The notes under the pieces are model-generated. The model did no database searches, had not been told where the DNA came from, and worked only from the letters and a program-made list of their open reading frames with translations. A DNA stretch of 64,000 nt from Diploptera punctata (taxonomy: Eukaryota; Arthropoda; Insecta; Blattodea; Blaberidae), in assembly GCA_030220185.1 (NCBI GenBank), contig JASPKZ010009859.1, positions 30,143-94,142 on the forward strand, given 5' to 3'. Of the stretch, positions 9,635 to 20,475 are shown in pieces. Position 1 is the stretch's first letter, and each line of letters opens with the position of its first letter. Made by a program: the position numbers and the translations under genes.

Positions 9635-10060
9635 GGACAATCTCTTTTAAAGACCGGCAGTAATATGCCATCATATGACGATCCCATCTACCCTGATACC
9701 TTTTCTCCATAATTTTTAGATCCTGGTGAAAGCGCTCTCACTGTTCGTCACTATAATTTTCTAAATTATCCGGAAATCTATCCAGGTGATTGTGGAAGAA
9801 GTGTAACTTTATACTCATATTTGCTCCCACAATCTTGAAGCTTGTCAACATGTCTTGCACAATTTCTTTATAATTTGGTGCTTTATAGTTACCTAGTAAA
9901 TTGTTTACTACCTATACAAAACCCTTTCAACCTTCACTTTCCGGAACAGTCATAACTTCGATAAAATATACATCTTTCATCGATTGTCGAATTTGAGGAC
10001 CATCAAACATTCCGCCTTCTAACTTTTCCATACTGAGATTAGGAAATTTGCTACAAACAT
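9635..10060 (-). pseudogene. Conserved arthropod multicopy protein of unknown function, C-terminal fragment
   Basis: The minus strand from about 10060 reads K-F-P-N-L-S-M-E-K-L-E-G-G-M-F-D-G-P-Q-I-R, then V-G-A-N-M-S-I-K-L-H-F-F-H-N-H-L-D, then S-D-E-Q-stop-E-R-F-H-Q-D, then M-E-K-R-Y-Q-G-R-W. I recognise this layout (NMSxKxHFLxSHLD, DEQGERFHQD, ERYQGRW) from a family present in many copies in arthropod genomes and usually annotated as uncharacterised; it behaves like a transposon-derived gene, but I cannot name its superfamily. Here a stop replaces the Gly before ERFHQD and a further stop and frame change occur around 9930, so it is dead. It sits inside the block separating the LINE endonuclease halves. 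Confidence 0.68.
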
Positions 10061-10414
10061 TCTCCATCCTTGTCCAACGCTTTGACCAATTGTTTTATCA
10101 TATCCAGATGCACGTCGTGAGTACTTTAATTTTGTCAAATAACTGACATCACGGCCGACGTGCGGAGTGAGGGATGTGAGAGTGGGGAACACGTGATGTT
10201 TGTATGCACGAAAAAAATTGCGCAGAAGTGAAATCATGACTGGAAGCATACATTTTATTAGTAACAAACTGTTTACTGTTTTAGATTAAGATACACAAAA
10301 ATCATAAAAACTAGAGCACATTCAGCACATTCATGAATATATTCGTAAACTGCGCACTTGAAAACATAAAAATTCGCTGAGATATCCAGCAAATGTTTTT
10401 GTTTTTGTACAGCT

Positions 10415-11596
10415 GTGTTATTCTCTCAATAATAATATTAATCAATCCAAACTTAAAGAACTAATACATTTGGAACATAATATTGTATTCACGGGAAATT
10501 TTAATGCCAAAAATACTAAATCGAGCTGTAACAAAATAAATGCTCGGGGAAAATTAACAGACGAATTATCAGAAATGTATGGTTTTAATATTTTAACCCC
10601 TGACGAGCCAGCCATTTATCCGAACATTCAGCTAGAGGCTCACGACATTTTAGATATGAGCCTGTGTGCGAAAAACATCCAATATAACAATCTCTGTGTC
10701 CTGCAGTTTGAATCGGATCATTTTCCAGTGTTTTTTTAATTACCGATCTCTAACCCCTTTTCCGACGACTATCTAGATGAAAAATATATTGATTGGCTAA
10801 ATTTCAAAACATGTTGGTACTGCGGCATACTGTTACTATAAACAAACAATAAGAAATATATTATTACACCAAACTGTAAACAGACACGATACAATATACT
10901 ACAAAAGGAAATACAACAAATCATAAGAATCCCATACGGTAATAACTTAGAGATAAAACAAAAACTTTTTAATTCAACAAATTATTAAAACAAAAATAAA
11001 CTCCGAAATAATGGCACAAATCAGAAATCCTAGGATCAGTAGTTCATTTTCTAATACCATTAATTACAAAAGAGATCAATAGATACAAGAATGAACATTT
11101 TGAAAACAAATAAATACAGATATTAAAACAATAATTGGAATTTCATTAATAGACTAGAAAAAATAAGAAAATCTGTAATACCCCACTGGATCCTGATAAA
11201 GACGACTCATTTATAAGGACGCAGATGAAGTAATTTTATAGCTAACTATTGGAAAAGGGTATTCGAAGAGAACAACGCAATTCAACCCGATAACAATTTA
11301 CTACAACAAATAAATTAAAATCATAATCATCATCATCGTTATCCGGTATCATTGACAGCTGACGCCGTCTTCCAGAAACCAAACGCCATTCCTCTAAATT
11401 AAAACATAGAACAATTTCATAATACGTTACAGGTACTCCGAATTCATCATGGACCAACCCTGTTAAACTCGGAAATCTAATTAAAAATACTCTAAATGAA
11501 ATGTCTCCGGGACTATCCCTTATGAAGCGCTGAAACGTTTGAATAAAAATCTCTTACATTAAAAAAAATGAATTAATGCAATATTGAGTTCCCAGA

Positions 11597-11639
<43 letters not shown>

Positions 11640-12090
11640 GTCTGGAAAGCAAAGCCTCCCGACTGGTTCCCTTTCCTAAAGGTAACAAAAGCAAAAATAA
11701 ACCCCAAACATTATAGATCTCTAAGTTCGATTAATATTACAGCAAAAGTATCGGAAAAACGTATTTTGAATTTACTACAATCCCACATTAGTAATAACAC
11801 TCAACAATATGGTTTTGCCAAAAATAAATCAATATTATTTCAATTTTTTGAGAACTACCGAAAAATTAAAGGAATCGATTAACAATGAAAACACGACCCT
11901 GACAAATTAACTTCCAAAAAAACTTTTGTTAAGGTCTGGCATCAAAGTGCCAAGTTTTGAAACCCCTCTTTTCTTAATAAAATGTATTAATGATTACTTA
12001 AATAACATATCTTTTAAATTTACACACACGGGTGCCCTCTCCCAAACTAAAATAATTACAGCGGGAGTAACACAGGTATCTGTATTATCA
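10415..12090 (+). pseudogene. LINE endonuclease C-terminus and reverse transcriptase N-terminal half (L-F)
   Basis: An open frame from 10470 to 10739 contains F-T-G-N-F-N-A-K-N (the GDFNAKH endonuclease motif), L-D-M-S-L near residue 70 and S-D-H-F-P-V, the final catalytic Asp-His pair of the EEP fold. From about 11200 degraded RT-upstream sequence follows, then H-Y-R-S-L-S-S-I-N (RT motif 2) near 11705 and A-G-V-T-Q-V-S-V-L-S (the GVPQGSVLSP motif) at 12062-12090. The reading is broken by many stops and by a (TA)n expansion at 11599-11636. It is interrupted at 12091 by MITE copy 2, and the RT continues at 12721. Confidence 0.8.
11599..11636. repeat. (TA)n microsatellite
   Basis: About 19 uninterrupted TA units lying inside the decayed LINE reverse transcriptase, so it expanded after the LINE lost function. 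Confidence 0.95.
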
Positions 12091-12720
12091 TAAGTAACGC
12101 CACGAGTGATTTCCAATTTATCTAGAGGATTTGGAAATAAAGAGTGGCATTTGTTAGGACTACTTTTAACGAATAAAATTATCATTATTTAAATATAGTT
12201 ATTTTAAAATATTTATATATTTAATATAAACGGCGATGTTTGAAAACAAATCAGAAATGTTTGGTTATGTTTCATGTGTTCATCCACTGCAACTAGATTA
12301 TATTATTTATTGCAAAATATGATCGCAATATTGTAAGAATGCTCCCTGGTGGAGAAAAAATCTAACACATCAAACTGTATATTATAACCAACATTAAAGA
12401 TGATTAATTACTTTTTTTAAGAAGCAATTCCTAAAAAATCATTATTTAAAAACACAATTATTGAATGCACAATTATCAAATGTGAAGTTCGAAGGAATAT
12501 GCTCGTTATTTGCTATATTCAACGTATTTGTTCGAGCGTCAGTCACTACAAAATAATGCTCTGACCTGTTCATAATATTAAAAAACGAGGGGCTTCCTTT
12601 ATTTTGGTAAACAGAATTCGACAAATATCGAGGTGTAACACGACTGTCATTGCTTGTAAAACATAATTCATTGAAACGTGATTGATCATTGATTCCCATT
12701 TGAACCATGAGTTAAATAGT
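12091..12720 (-). mobile_element. MITE-like element, copy 2 (inverted relative to copy 1)
   Basis: Reverse complement of the element at 8511-9265. The insertion point is exact: the LINE frame stops at Val-Leu-Ser (12090) and resumes after the element with Pro-Thr-Leu, restoring the expected RT motif order. The flanking 'tca' (12088-12090) and the bases at the right junction are consistent with a 3-bp duplication. Confidence 0.78.
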
Positions 12721-13160
12721 CACCACCAACATTAAATTTTTACTGTCGATTTGCCAATTAGATAAAATATAGATATTTGTATTTCTGCAGATGGTATTGC
12801 TGTTATTGCATCCAATATGAATCATAATTATGCTACTATTCGATTGAAAGGCAGCTAATGGAATTAGAAACAAGGTGTACTAATTGTAAACTAAAATAAA
12901 CGATGACAAATCTCTATGTGTACCTTTCACTAGAAAAAACATCATTACGAAAATCTCAAATTTAATTATATTTAATGTTTTAAATGAATACGACTCCCAG
13001 TTTAAAGAGAGTCGTAAGTAAAAGGGATGATTTTCATTGCTGAAAAAGTTTGCTGCTTCAAGTAAAAACTAATTTCGATAAAATGTTCAAGTGTTACACG
13101 ATAAAATTACCTCTATCAAATGATGTGAATGAATACTTTTGACACCCACTATATATTATA
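12721..13160 (+). pseudogene. LINE reverse transcriptase catalytic part (L-F), continuation
   Basis: Just after the MITE the plus strand continues the RT palm: at 12786-12810 S-A-D-G-I-A-V-I-A-S stands where families have F/Y-A-D-D, so the second catalytic Asp is replaced by Gly, and then W-K-L-K-I-N-D-D-K-S follows (the 'KINxxKS' motif). The frame decays by about 13160. With 8240-8510 and 10415-12090 this makes one LINE of which about 2.5 kb remain. Confidence 0.72.
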
Positions 13161-13233
13161 TACAACTGGGCAGGCATTTATTTTGTTTGGGACTTACATC
13201 CGTAGTACTGGAGTAGACTTGGCAATAACTTAA

Positions 13234-13380
13234 TTTACTAGGTTTATAGTTCACTGGATTGACAATTACTAAATAAACGAAATATCAAATCACCTTAGTG
13301 TTATTTATGCTACAAGATAGGTAACAAACAGCCTTAGTGACAGTTGAGGGCATTATTTATCCAAATTGTATATAAGTTGA
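13234..13380. repeat. Dispersed repeat, copy 1 (partner at 59510-59655)
   Basis: Shares 'tatagttcac', 'acgaaatatcaaatc' and 'acagcc' words in order with 59510-59655, both lying near an S2 SINE. Non-coding. Confidence 0.55.
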
Positions 13381-13419
13381 AAGAGAATTTTTTTTAAAAT
13401 CTTTTCAATTTTTTTTTTG

Positions 13420-13640
13420 TTACGTACAAACCTTTACGGAAAGTATAATTCATAAATAAGATTTGTTAAAATAAAACTTTAGGTTTAGATCAAATTATAT
13501 AAAGTACCACAACTTAGTCACAAACTATAATCCTAATATACCTTAATACGAAATAGGATTTATATATGTCCAATAATAATAAAAAAATATTACTTGACAT
13601 AACTGTAACGTAATCTCTGTGTATTTACACGCTCTATATT
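13420..13640. repeat. Dispersed repeat, copy 1 (partner at 34865-35090)
   Basis: Long near-identical words with 34865-35090, including 'gtacaaacctttac', 'caaattatataaa' and 'aaataggatttatatatgtc'. Same orientation in both places. Non-coding. Confidence 0.75.
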
Positions 13641-13654
13641 AGCTTCACCTGTAT

Positions 13655-13835
13655 CTGTCCACCGCTGTGGTCTCGAGGTAGCGTGCTGTCTTGTCACACA
13701 GCGGGCCCGGGTTTGATCCCCGGTGAGATTTTTATCGGGGTTTTCCTCACCTGTAATGAAACCTTTAAGGGCCAAATGGTCCCCGAAATCATATGGCCAT
13801 CATCATCATCCTTCACAGGTGTGGAAAGTTTACTT
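13655..13835 (+). mobile_element. SINE S2, tRNA-derived head copy
   Basis: The head 'ccaccgctgtggtctcgagg' (A-box region) is followed by 'gcccgggtttgatccccggt' (B-box region) and the S2 body ('tttttcctcacctgtaa' type word, then 'ggtccccgaaatcatatgg'). Full-length heads are also at 33205 and 57452 (plus) and 54960 and 59400 (minus). The family is typical of pol III-driven SINEs that rely on LINE machinery. Confidence 0.82.
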
Positions 13836-13904
13836 TTTTTAAAATATAGATCTTAGCTTTCTCCTACATTGTTATCTTCAATAAAATAAAAGTTGGATAT
13901 TTAA

Positions 13905-14140
13905 ATCTTAACTGAAGGGTTCAGAAAGGGCGCCTGAAGTCAGAGTTAAGTTTCCCCGACGACATGATGGGTAATTAATAATAATTAAGCACCAGGAGAA
14001 TCCTTAAAACTAAACTTAGTTCAAATCCAGACCATGGGTGAACATAGGAAACAATTTCAATGCTCTGACCGGGGATCCAAACCGAGACCTGATGAACTGT
14101 AGTCAGAACCTCTGACCACTAGGCCATGGAGCTGGTCATC
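13905..14140 (-). mobile_element. tRNA-derived SINE with S2-type tail and a different head
   Basis: The minus-strand head near 14140 reads 'ctccatggcctagtggtcag' (A box) with 'tcggtttggatccccggtca' (B box). The tail at 13905-14005 shares the S2 tail words 'gacatgatgggt' and 'aagcaccaggaga'. A chimaeric or variant SINE. Confidence 0.65.
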
Positions 14141-14149
14141 ATACATATA

Positions 14150-15480
14150 TAGTTGTAATTACACACTACAATAACACAACACGCATTTTCTAACAATATT
14201 TACTTTGTAAAGTTTTGTATTCAACATAATTCCATTTATTATGAGAGATCTACCTTTAACATCTATACTAATTCCGAGCTAAGTTCCAGTTGTGATGTAA
14301 ACAAAGCAGATACATGACTGCATTTACATTGGTCGAATGACGATTTTACTTTTGAGCGTGCAAGTAAATGTAGTTCCCTCTCTAACACTAAATAAATAAA
14401 TAAAATTAAAATATATAATATCTAGCACGTGCCTACGCAAGTCTTATAGGAGCCTCTTAAAATATATAATCACAGTTTTAATAGGTTAAATATGTATTGT
14501 TTAATTCCTACTCATCCGCAATTCAGAACTCGTTGGAATTTCAGTTGTTTCAAAATGACAACTTCTCAAGAAATCCTAAAATATTGGAAACGAAAGCTCT
14601 AGAAAAGCGGAGAGGAAAAATTTATGTTGAATATTTTCAAAGAGTTTAGTGAGGAATATCCCACATTAGCCTTTGAGGATGTGAAAATAACAGATTTTAC
14701 AGGTGAGTTAGCATGGAGCTTATATTCTGCTCATAATGGAATTTTACATAAAGCCTATCTATGGACATAATGGAAAAATCGTAGGCCTGAACGTCTGACT
14801 TTATATGCTCATATACAATTGTTTTGTCATAAATAAATAATAAATGGAAGTCATAATTATTCTCTCCATTCTTATTTCCTGTAAAGTACGATGTTGCCTG
14901 GGAACAACGTTTCTATCGATAACAGTTCAGTTCACAATTTGTTCATATGGCGAGTAAAAATATCAACACAGTTCCCTCAATAGTTTTTATAGTACAACTG
15001 GAAATTAGCTCCAAATTAGTATCGGTCATATGCATGCATTTATTTCATTGTATGTTTGTTTATATAATGTAGACCTAATTATATTATGAAATAGTGGATA
15101 CGATAAAACAGGCACTTCTAATGGCATTGCAAACCTGAATTTGCCTTCATGATTGAGAAAAGAACCTAATTCAAGTTAATCGACACTGGATTTTGAATAC
15201 GGGACCTATCAAATATGAATCCCAAAATTTACCGCTTGAGCCACCTCGTTCTGTGTCCACATGTCAGATAAAATTCATAACCTCACATTCTCCAGCCTTA
15301 ATGGAGCTACAGAAATTAAATATTATAAAGACAAGAAATCTGAAATAGAAACAGAAGAAGCATATTAAAAACAAAATATTGTTACAGTATAGCCTCAGTG
15401 TAACACCTAGGCCTAAATTGTATGATCATACTAGAAATACCAACATTGCGTAAAATGAATAGTTAATAAAAATGTTTGAA
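14150..15480. other. No confident gene; weak exon-like stretch at 14605-14701
   Basis: AT-rich, no repeat of the main families. At 14605-14701 a short open frame (F-K-E-F-S-E-E-Y-P-T-L-A-F-E-D-V) ends at 'acag|gtgagt', a good 5' splice-site match, but an in-frame stop lies just upstream. I do not call a gene. Confidence 0.35.
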
Positions 15481-15484
15481 ATTT

Positions 15485-15610
15485 TGAAGAAGTGGCTCAA
15501 TTCAAATACATAGGGACAATAATTACAAACAGAAATTATTTGAAGAAAGAAATTAACACAGGCTAAATTCTGTAAATGCATCCTATTATCATCAACAGGG
15601 ACTCTTGTCA
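15485..15610 (+). pseudogene. LINE fragment (L-A, Y-L-G region)
   Basis: The plus strand reads F-K-Y-I-G-T-I-I-T-N-R-N-Y, the segment after the RT thumb, also seen on the minus strand at 57250-57340 and 46380-46440. A piece of about 125 bp, no catalytic residues. Confidence 0.75.
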
Positions 15611-15678
15611 TCTCTAACTTCACAACATATACCTTAAACTAAAGATATATAGGCCCTGACATGATTATTCTCCGAGTT

Positions 15679-15702
15679 ATATATATATATATATATATAT
15701 AT
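15679..15702. repeat. (AT)n microsatellite
   Basis: Twelve AT units, uninterrupted. Confidence 0.95.
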
Positions 15703-15739
15703 GCGAAACACTTTTATGTAGTGAGTTAGTTACTTCATA

Positions 15740-16080
15740 AGAAATATTTGCAGCCAATAGGAATTCCGTGACGATGCCGGTAGGGGTATTTATGTTTTTC
15801 AAGTCGCCAAACTAAACTAGCAACTGTATAGTCCTTGATTGTAAAATCTTGACGAGAAATCACACAAAGAAGGAATTCAGAACATAATATCAAATAGCAT
15901 CATTGTTGGAAGAGAAATTTTGACTTTTAGCGTTAGAAATGGTGGAAGAGAGATCAACGGGTAGGAGGAACACTTTAGCCCTAGAAAAGACGACTCTCAT
16001 GCGGGAGAAAAGTTTAAATAAACCAATACGTTCAATCAATGTTATGTCCTAATTAATAATCAACGACACCCTTTAAAAGG
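15740..16080. repeat. Module Q, copy c (partial)
   Basis: Shares with copy d (22660-22920) 'ttccgtgacgatgccggtag'-like sequence and 'gaagagagatcaacgggtag', and with 28840-28890 'agaaatggtgga'. Followed by S1 and U as in copy a. Confidence 0.65.
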
Positions 16081-16084
16081 TAAA

Positions 16085-16335
16085 ATAATTAGTGTCGCAG
16101 TTATAATCTAGAGAAAAAAGGAACAACCAGATATTTTCTTACAAGCTTTATATTACCTTACGTGCCCCAAATCCAGAGAGGTGACACTGGTTTCTAGTCC
16201 TTCCCGAAGGAACATGTACTTACGACATTTACGTCCTAAAAAATCCATAAACGCCGGCAGGGTTTGTTCCCGTGAACTTTAAAACCAGAGACGAGCATGA
16301 TTATAAGCGCTGGTCTAGCAACATCGATTTCACGT
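16085..16335 (-). mobile_element. SINE S1, copy 3
   Basis: Minus-strand tRNA-like head at about 16325 ('gctagaccagcgcttataat'), then a B-box-like word; body words 'ccttacgtgcc' and 'gtccttcccgaaggaac' match other S1 copies. Confidence 0.68.
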
Positions 16336-16344
16336 CTAAGAAGA

Positions 16345-17240
16345 AAGAAATAAATAAGAAAATGCTCTAATCGTATGCATATTGCATTCTCAATGTCATA
16401 TTAACAGAAATTGTAACATAACGTAACTTTTTTAAAAATAAAACTGTGGTTACGATTATTTAAACACGAGGAAACTTTTTGTAATTTGATTTCTAAATAG
16501 ATATGGAGCTTTTTCCGTACGTTCAACAAATAGTTTTATTAAAAGCAGATATATTTCGTAATAGTAAAATACTAAGCGAGATTGGGAAGTGGTTTTTACA
16601 GAAGCCAGGAAATGATTAAAAACCGAGTGATAGCAAGGTTTTTAATTTCTAAGATTCTGTAAAACAGTTCACAAATATGTGTTGTACATTTTTTTTGCAC
16701 GATGGTGTTTTCACAATTATAAGAAATAGTAAAATAATATCTATGTTGGAAATATTTACGTTTAATATAAACAACTGAATGACGTTAGCAGTCTGACCGA
16801 TGTATATTTGGTAAATGCCGAAAATAATTTAGTTGAGGCTTCAGCAGTCCGTGACACCAATCAGGGGAAAGTTGGCGGCAAGTATCAATTTATTGTTTTA
16901 TATTGTTTCAAACAAATCTCAGTTCATTTAAAATGCAGTGATTCGTTTGGTATAATGTATATTCATACTACCTTATGGATATATATTTGTTTATATATAT
17001 TGTATGTAGTATATAAAAATGGCAGTGGTTTTACTTCACGCCCTTGGTAGGTAATTTGTAATATTACAGTACAATTATTTAGTTATTTAGCCTATAGGTT
17101 GGCATCCCCGAAATATAGGAAACTGAACTTTCAATGATGGTCGACATTCCTGTAAGTACGACAGAACGCATTATTGTTCAAAAAATGATTGTAAAAATGC
17201 ATTACAAATTGACTTTTAATTGAGACGATTAGAAACAAAG
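16345..17240. repeat. Module U copy c followed by module P, copy 1
   Basis: U is at 16345-16500 ('taacgtaacttttttaaaaa'). From 16500 a block P matches 20940-21170 plus 22136-22490: 'ggtttttaatttctaagattctg' type words, 'ataaacaactgaatgacg', then 'gtgacaccaatc' and 'ggcggcaagta'. In the second copy P is split by a LINE at 21171-22135; here it is continuous. The 80-codon ORF inside (16808) is not kept in the other copy, so P looks non-coding. Confidence 0.68.
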
Positions 17241-17684
17241 GGGTTTAAGTGGTTTTTTTAGGGTAGTTCCGGGTGAGATGGCCATACGGGTGTGATGGCC
17301 ATAGCTTCTATTTTATGTTGGAATGACCGGATGTGAAAGCAACTCGGTAGGCGGTATGCTTTTGACTCTAGTAACCGATTGTTGGACACGTGTGGCAGTT
17401 TCGTGTTACAAGTCGGCGACTTTTTCCTAATTATTGTTTTGTAACTGCTCAGATATTTTGTGACCGTCAAGAGAAGTGAACATAAGTGCGACGTTCTTCC
17501 TGCAAAATAATTCTCAGCAGCTTATTGTACGAGTTAAGTGGATCTTCTGTGATTAATAGAAAGTTAATATTTCTTATTTAATCATCTCCTGATTTTTTTC
17601 CGCACTATGGCCATCTAACCCTTAAACATGGGGGAGATGGCCACCTACTCTTAGGGAGAGTTGCCCAACTGTTTAAGACGCATT

Positions 17685-17860
17685 TTCGTTGATTCTTTTC
17701 TTAAATTTTTGTTTATTGCCTCAGCGGTGTAGTGTTATAGTATTTATTGTTAGTTTAATTTTATTAAATGGTATATTAGTGGGAGTTGGCCTTCTGTTTA
17801 GCAAGTCTACCATCCCAAAGATCCTGGTTTTGATTCCCGGCTTTTCCTTAGAATTATTTC
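17685..17860 (+). repeat. Possible tRNA-like SINE head inside the pogo element
   Basis: 'cctcagcggtgtagtg' resembles an A box and 'ggttttgattcccggc' (17825-17840) resembles a B box, with 'ctaccatcccaaagatcctg' between. Spacing is irregular, so this could be a rearranged SINE remnant or chance. Confidence 0.35.
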
Positions 17861-17864
17861 AGGT

Positions 17865-18483
17865 AGTTGCTTGATATATACTGGTATATACCCTTACAAT
17901 CCCGATGCCATTCCTGACTATGCATTCCTCAATTCAACTGTAAGTGAATCTACAAACGCAGAGAGAAAACAGGATGATCAATGTCAGGACACGAACGGAA
18001 ATAACGCTGAGGATTCTAATTCTGCTACCCCTGGAAATCTTGAGCCACAACCGAGCACTTCCAAATCTCACGTGGAATACACTCCTATGAAAATTCTGGA
18101 GACGATGTCACCAATACCATCCTTAAGCAAATTGTCAGCAAGCAAAAGGCCAAAGCTTCACGCTACTCTCTTAACTTCCCCCGAGAACATAGAAAACGTG
18201 AGGTTTAAATCTACAAAATTGGCAATGGGCGTAAATCCTTCAGTAAGCAAGTTTCGAAGCTAACATTTCTTAGAAAACGATCAATTTCTAGCAGCAGCTC
18301 CAGCTCTGAAGAAAGAATCGTAATTAACGACGAGTCCAGCAATGATGAGTTTGTTGATCTCACCAACGAATGTGTTGGTTGTGGCGAAGACTACGACAAT
18401 AAAAAGAAGGCAGTTGACTGGATTCAGTGTATCCGTTGTCAAAGGTGGCTCCATGAAACGTGCACTACTTTTATTGGTGTTTG
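17865..18483 (+). pseudogene. pogo/Tigger-type transposase C-terminus with PHD-like zinc finger, frameshifted
   Basis: The frame opens with T-G-I-Y-P-Y-N-P-D-A-I-P-D-Y-A-F, the conserved segment just after the DDE domain in pogo-related transposases. An acidic, Ser/Pro-rich linker of about 110 residues follows to a stop at 18263. In another frame, 18362-18483 encodes C-V-G-C-G-E-D-Y, then D-W-I-Q-C-I-R-C-Q-R-W-L-H-E-T-C, a PHD/FYVE-like Cys4-His-Cys arrangement ending at a natural stop. Many insect pogo transposases carry such a C-terminal finger. The N-terminal CENP-B-type DNA-binding domain and the catalytic DDE are absent. At least one frameshift separates the two parts. The first codon is arbitrary, since no start codon belongs here. 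Confidence 0.85.
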
Positions 18484-18956
18484 ATTGCCTTGTGGAAAAG
18501 TGATAACTAGGAAAAACTTAAATAATTCACTTGTTTATGGAAACATTTTCTCCGAAAATGATTGAAGATATTTTATTTGTATTTTAATGCATAAAAAAGT
18601 TTTAAATTTTATCAAACAATTAGTTTATTTTAATTTTATATGTAAATGTAAATGCAATAAACAAATAGATATATTTTAATAGCTTTTTGAGTGTATTTAA
18701 TGACTTCAAAACTGAGTAATCAACACTCTCTACCCTATGGCCATCTCCCCCTGGCAACTAGGGAGAGATGGCCAGTGTATTGTTTTTCAATAAGTTGGGT
18801 TTATTACTCTGAATGGCAATATTTTATCATAAACACAAGGAATTATGTAGATTTACCTTCAGTAACCCCATTAAACTTTTGTTCACGTAATTATCCTGCA
18901 AATCTTCGATATTCTGAAACATTAAAAAAGTATGGCCATCTATCCCGGACTTACCC

Positions 18957-19734
18957 TATATTGAAGGAAGCGAGTGTGTAAAAGCATTAATGTTATCTGC
19001 GGAAAAAACACGCATCACCCGATGTTATCATTTGAATTACCTACAATTTTCTTGTACAACTTCAACTTTAAAACTGTATTCTCAATACTGCAAAACTTGC
19101 ACTTTTGCTTCTAACCTCCTCAATTATACTACGTACCAACTTTTTTTAAACATGTGCCTAATTTGGAAGGCTAATAAACCCATGATTTAAACAGATTCTT
19201 TTATTCTTTTGTACTCCTAAAATATAATAACTTACTTTCCATTGAGAATCTAATGGAAACTCACACTCTATTTCGACAATAAAGTGACCAACATGGTACA
19301 TTTCCGGTCCCTCAAATGTCTATTAATATATCACGTGACACACTATAAATGCATTAAAACGCTGACTCATTGAAAATCAAAACAACATTTAACTGTAAAA
19401 TTGCAAATAGTCTGTCTTTCATTCTTATGGATAACATTTCCTTTCATTCTATTTTAACAGTAATCATACCCGTTCTTTAAAATAAACAAAACTTCGTGCA
19501 GTGAGAGGCTTGCAAGACAATTGACGTACTAATTGGCTGACCTCTTGTGTCATTTTATAGAGGTAGGTAAAAGTGTGTAAAGTGATCCCACTACAGGTCA
19601 TAGACGACAATATACACAGTATATGATTGGTATGTGGTCAGGATGTCTCCTCATTCTTAGAGTCGCTGAGGTATTTATTAGAGCTGCCCAAATTCATTGT
19701 GATCCTGGGTGAACACCGATTTCCTAACTAACTA
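18957..19734. repeat. Module V/T remnants
   Basis: 18960-19040 resembles 20410-20470 ('gaaggaagcgagtgtgtaaa', 'catcacccgatgttat'), so the pogo element is inserted in, or next to, module V. 19550-19734 resembles T with S4 (a 'gtggtcaggatgtctcc' word). Middle part unassigned; the short ORFs (18691, 18990) overlap repeats and show no motif. Confidence 0.5.
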
Positions 19735-20040
19735 ATTAACTCACTGGTTCTATCTATTACTTGAATATTGAATTTTAGAATATTAAATTTAATTTATTAA
19801 TTAGATTGTATGAAAACTAGACTGTCTTAATTTAGAAATTCAGTTGATAAACTTATTTGTTGAACTTCCCTCAATAACGATAGAACTCGTAGATTTATGA
19901 TCGGGCAGACATAATCTCTCAATATATCCCTATCCTGATCTAATGTGTTCCAATCATCCTCTGTATAATCTACTTCCCTCAAATCATTCTTGGTCTCCCA
20001 ACTTCACGTTCCCTTACGATCACCGATCTCCTACTGACCA
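19735..20040 (-). mobile_element. LINE 3'-end fragment (L-A)
   Basis: Begins with 'aactaactaattaactcact', the complement of the (GTTA)n tail of L-A, and includes 'tctacttccctcaaatcatt', the complement of the L-R-E-V-D region. An AT-rich stretch of about 100 bp is inserted within it. Inactive. Confidence 0.72.
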
Positions 20041-20044
20041 ATAT

Positions 20045-20475
20045 TTCATGAGAAAATTTATTCTCCAAAGGGTTTTGTGGACTTGTGCCAAGACATGATA
20101 CATTAGTTCGTTGGATTTTTGGATTCTTGTGTTAATTATTACACGGAAATTCCCACATTAATGATTTTCTTCCTCCTATTGCTTGATTTGTTCATTAACT
20201 TATTTAGAATATCGATCTTATTGATTTTTCTCCTTTAATAATTCGCTATATTTTGCAAGTTAATACATGACACTCATTTGTTCTCAGACTACAATATTAT
20301 ACACTACATAAGTTAGTTATTTCGGTAGAACAACATAAACTTTCAGGTCTAGTTTAATGTAAAAGTTAACAAAACAAATTTTATAAAACATCACGAAACG
20401 TCTTGAAAGAAGTGAGTATGTAAAGGCATCAAGTTATCTGGTGAAAAGCACTCATCACCCGAAGTTATATATTTG
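20045..20475. repeat. Module T end and module V, copy c
   Basis: 'gttctcagactacaatattatacac' lies at 20280-20304 as in other T ends; 'gttaacaaaacaa' and 'cttgaaagaagtgagtatg' (V) follow. Confidence 0.62.

Larger units (their letters stand above)
17261..18956 (+). mobile_element. pogo-like DNA transposon, internally deleted, with terminal inverted repeats and TA target duplication
   Basis: The left terminus 'gggtagttccgggtgagatg' (17261-17280) pairs with the complement of the right end 'cccggacttaccc' (18944-18956); over 25 bp the inverted repeats match at 21 positions. TA flanks both ends (17259-17260 and 18957-18958), as for the Tc1/mariner/pogo superfamily. The octamer GATGGCCA or its complement occurs seven times near the termini (17278, 17293, 17606, 17636, 18738, 18767, 18932), plausible transposase binding sites. 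The 1,696-bp element keeps only the transposase C-terminus, so it is non-autonomous. Confidence 0.9.

Noticed and set aside
17871..18263. Intact 130-aa gene
   Set aside because: The frame starts at TTG, has no start codon of its own and is the middle of a pogo transposase between matching inverted repeats.
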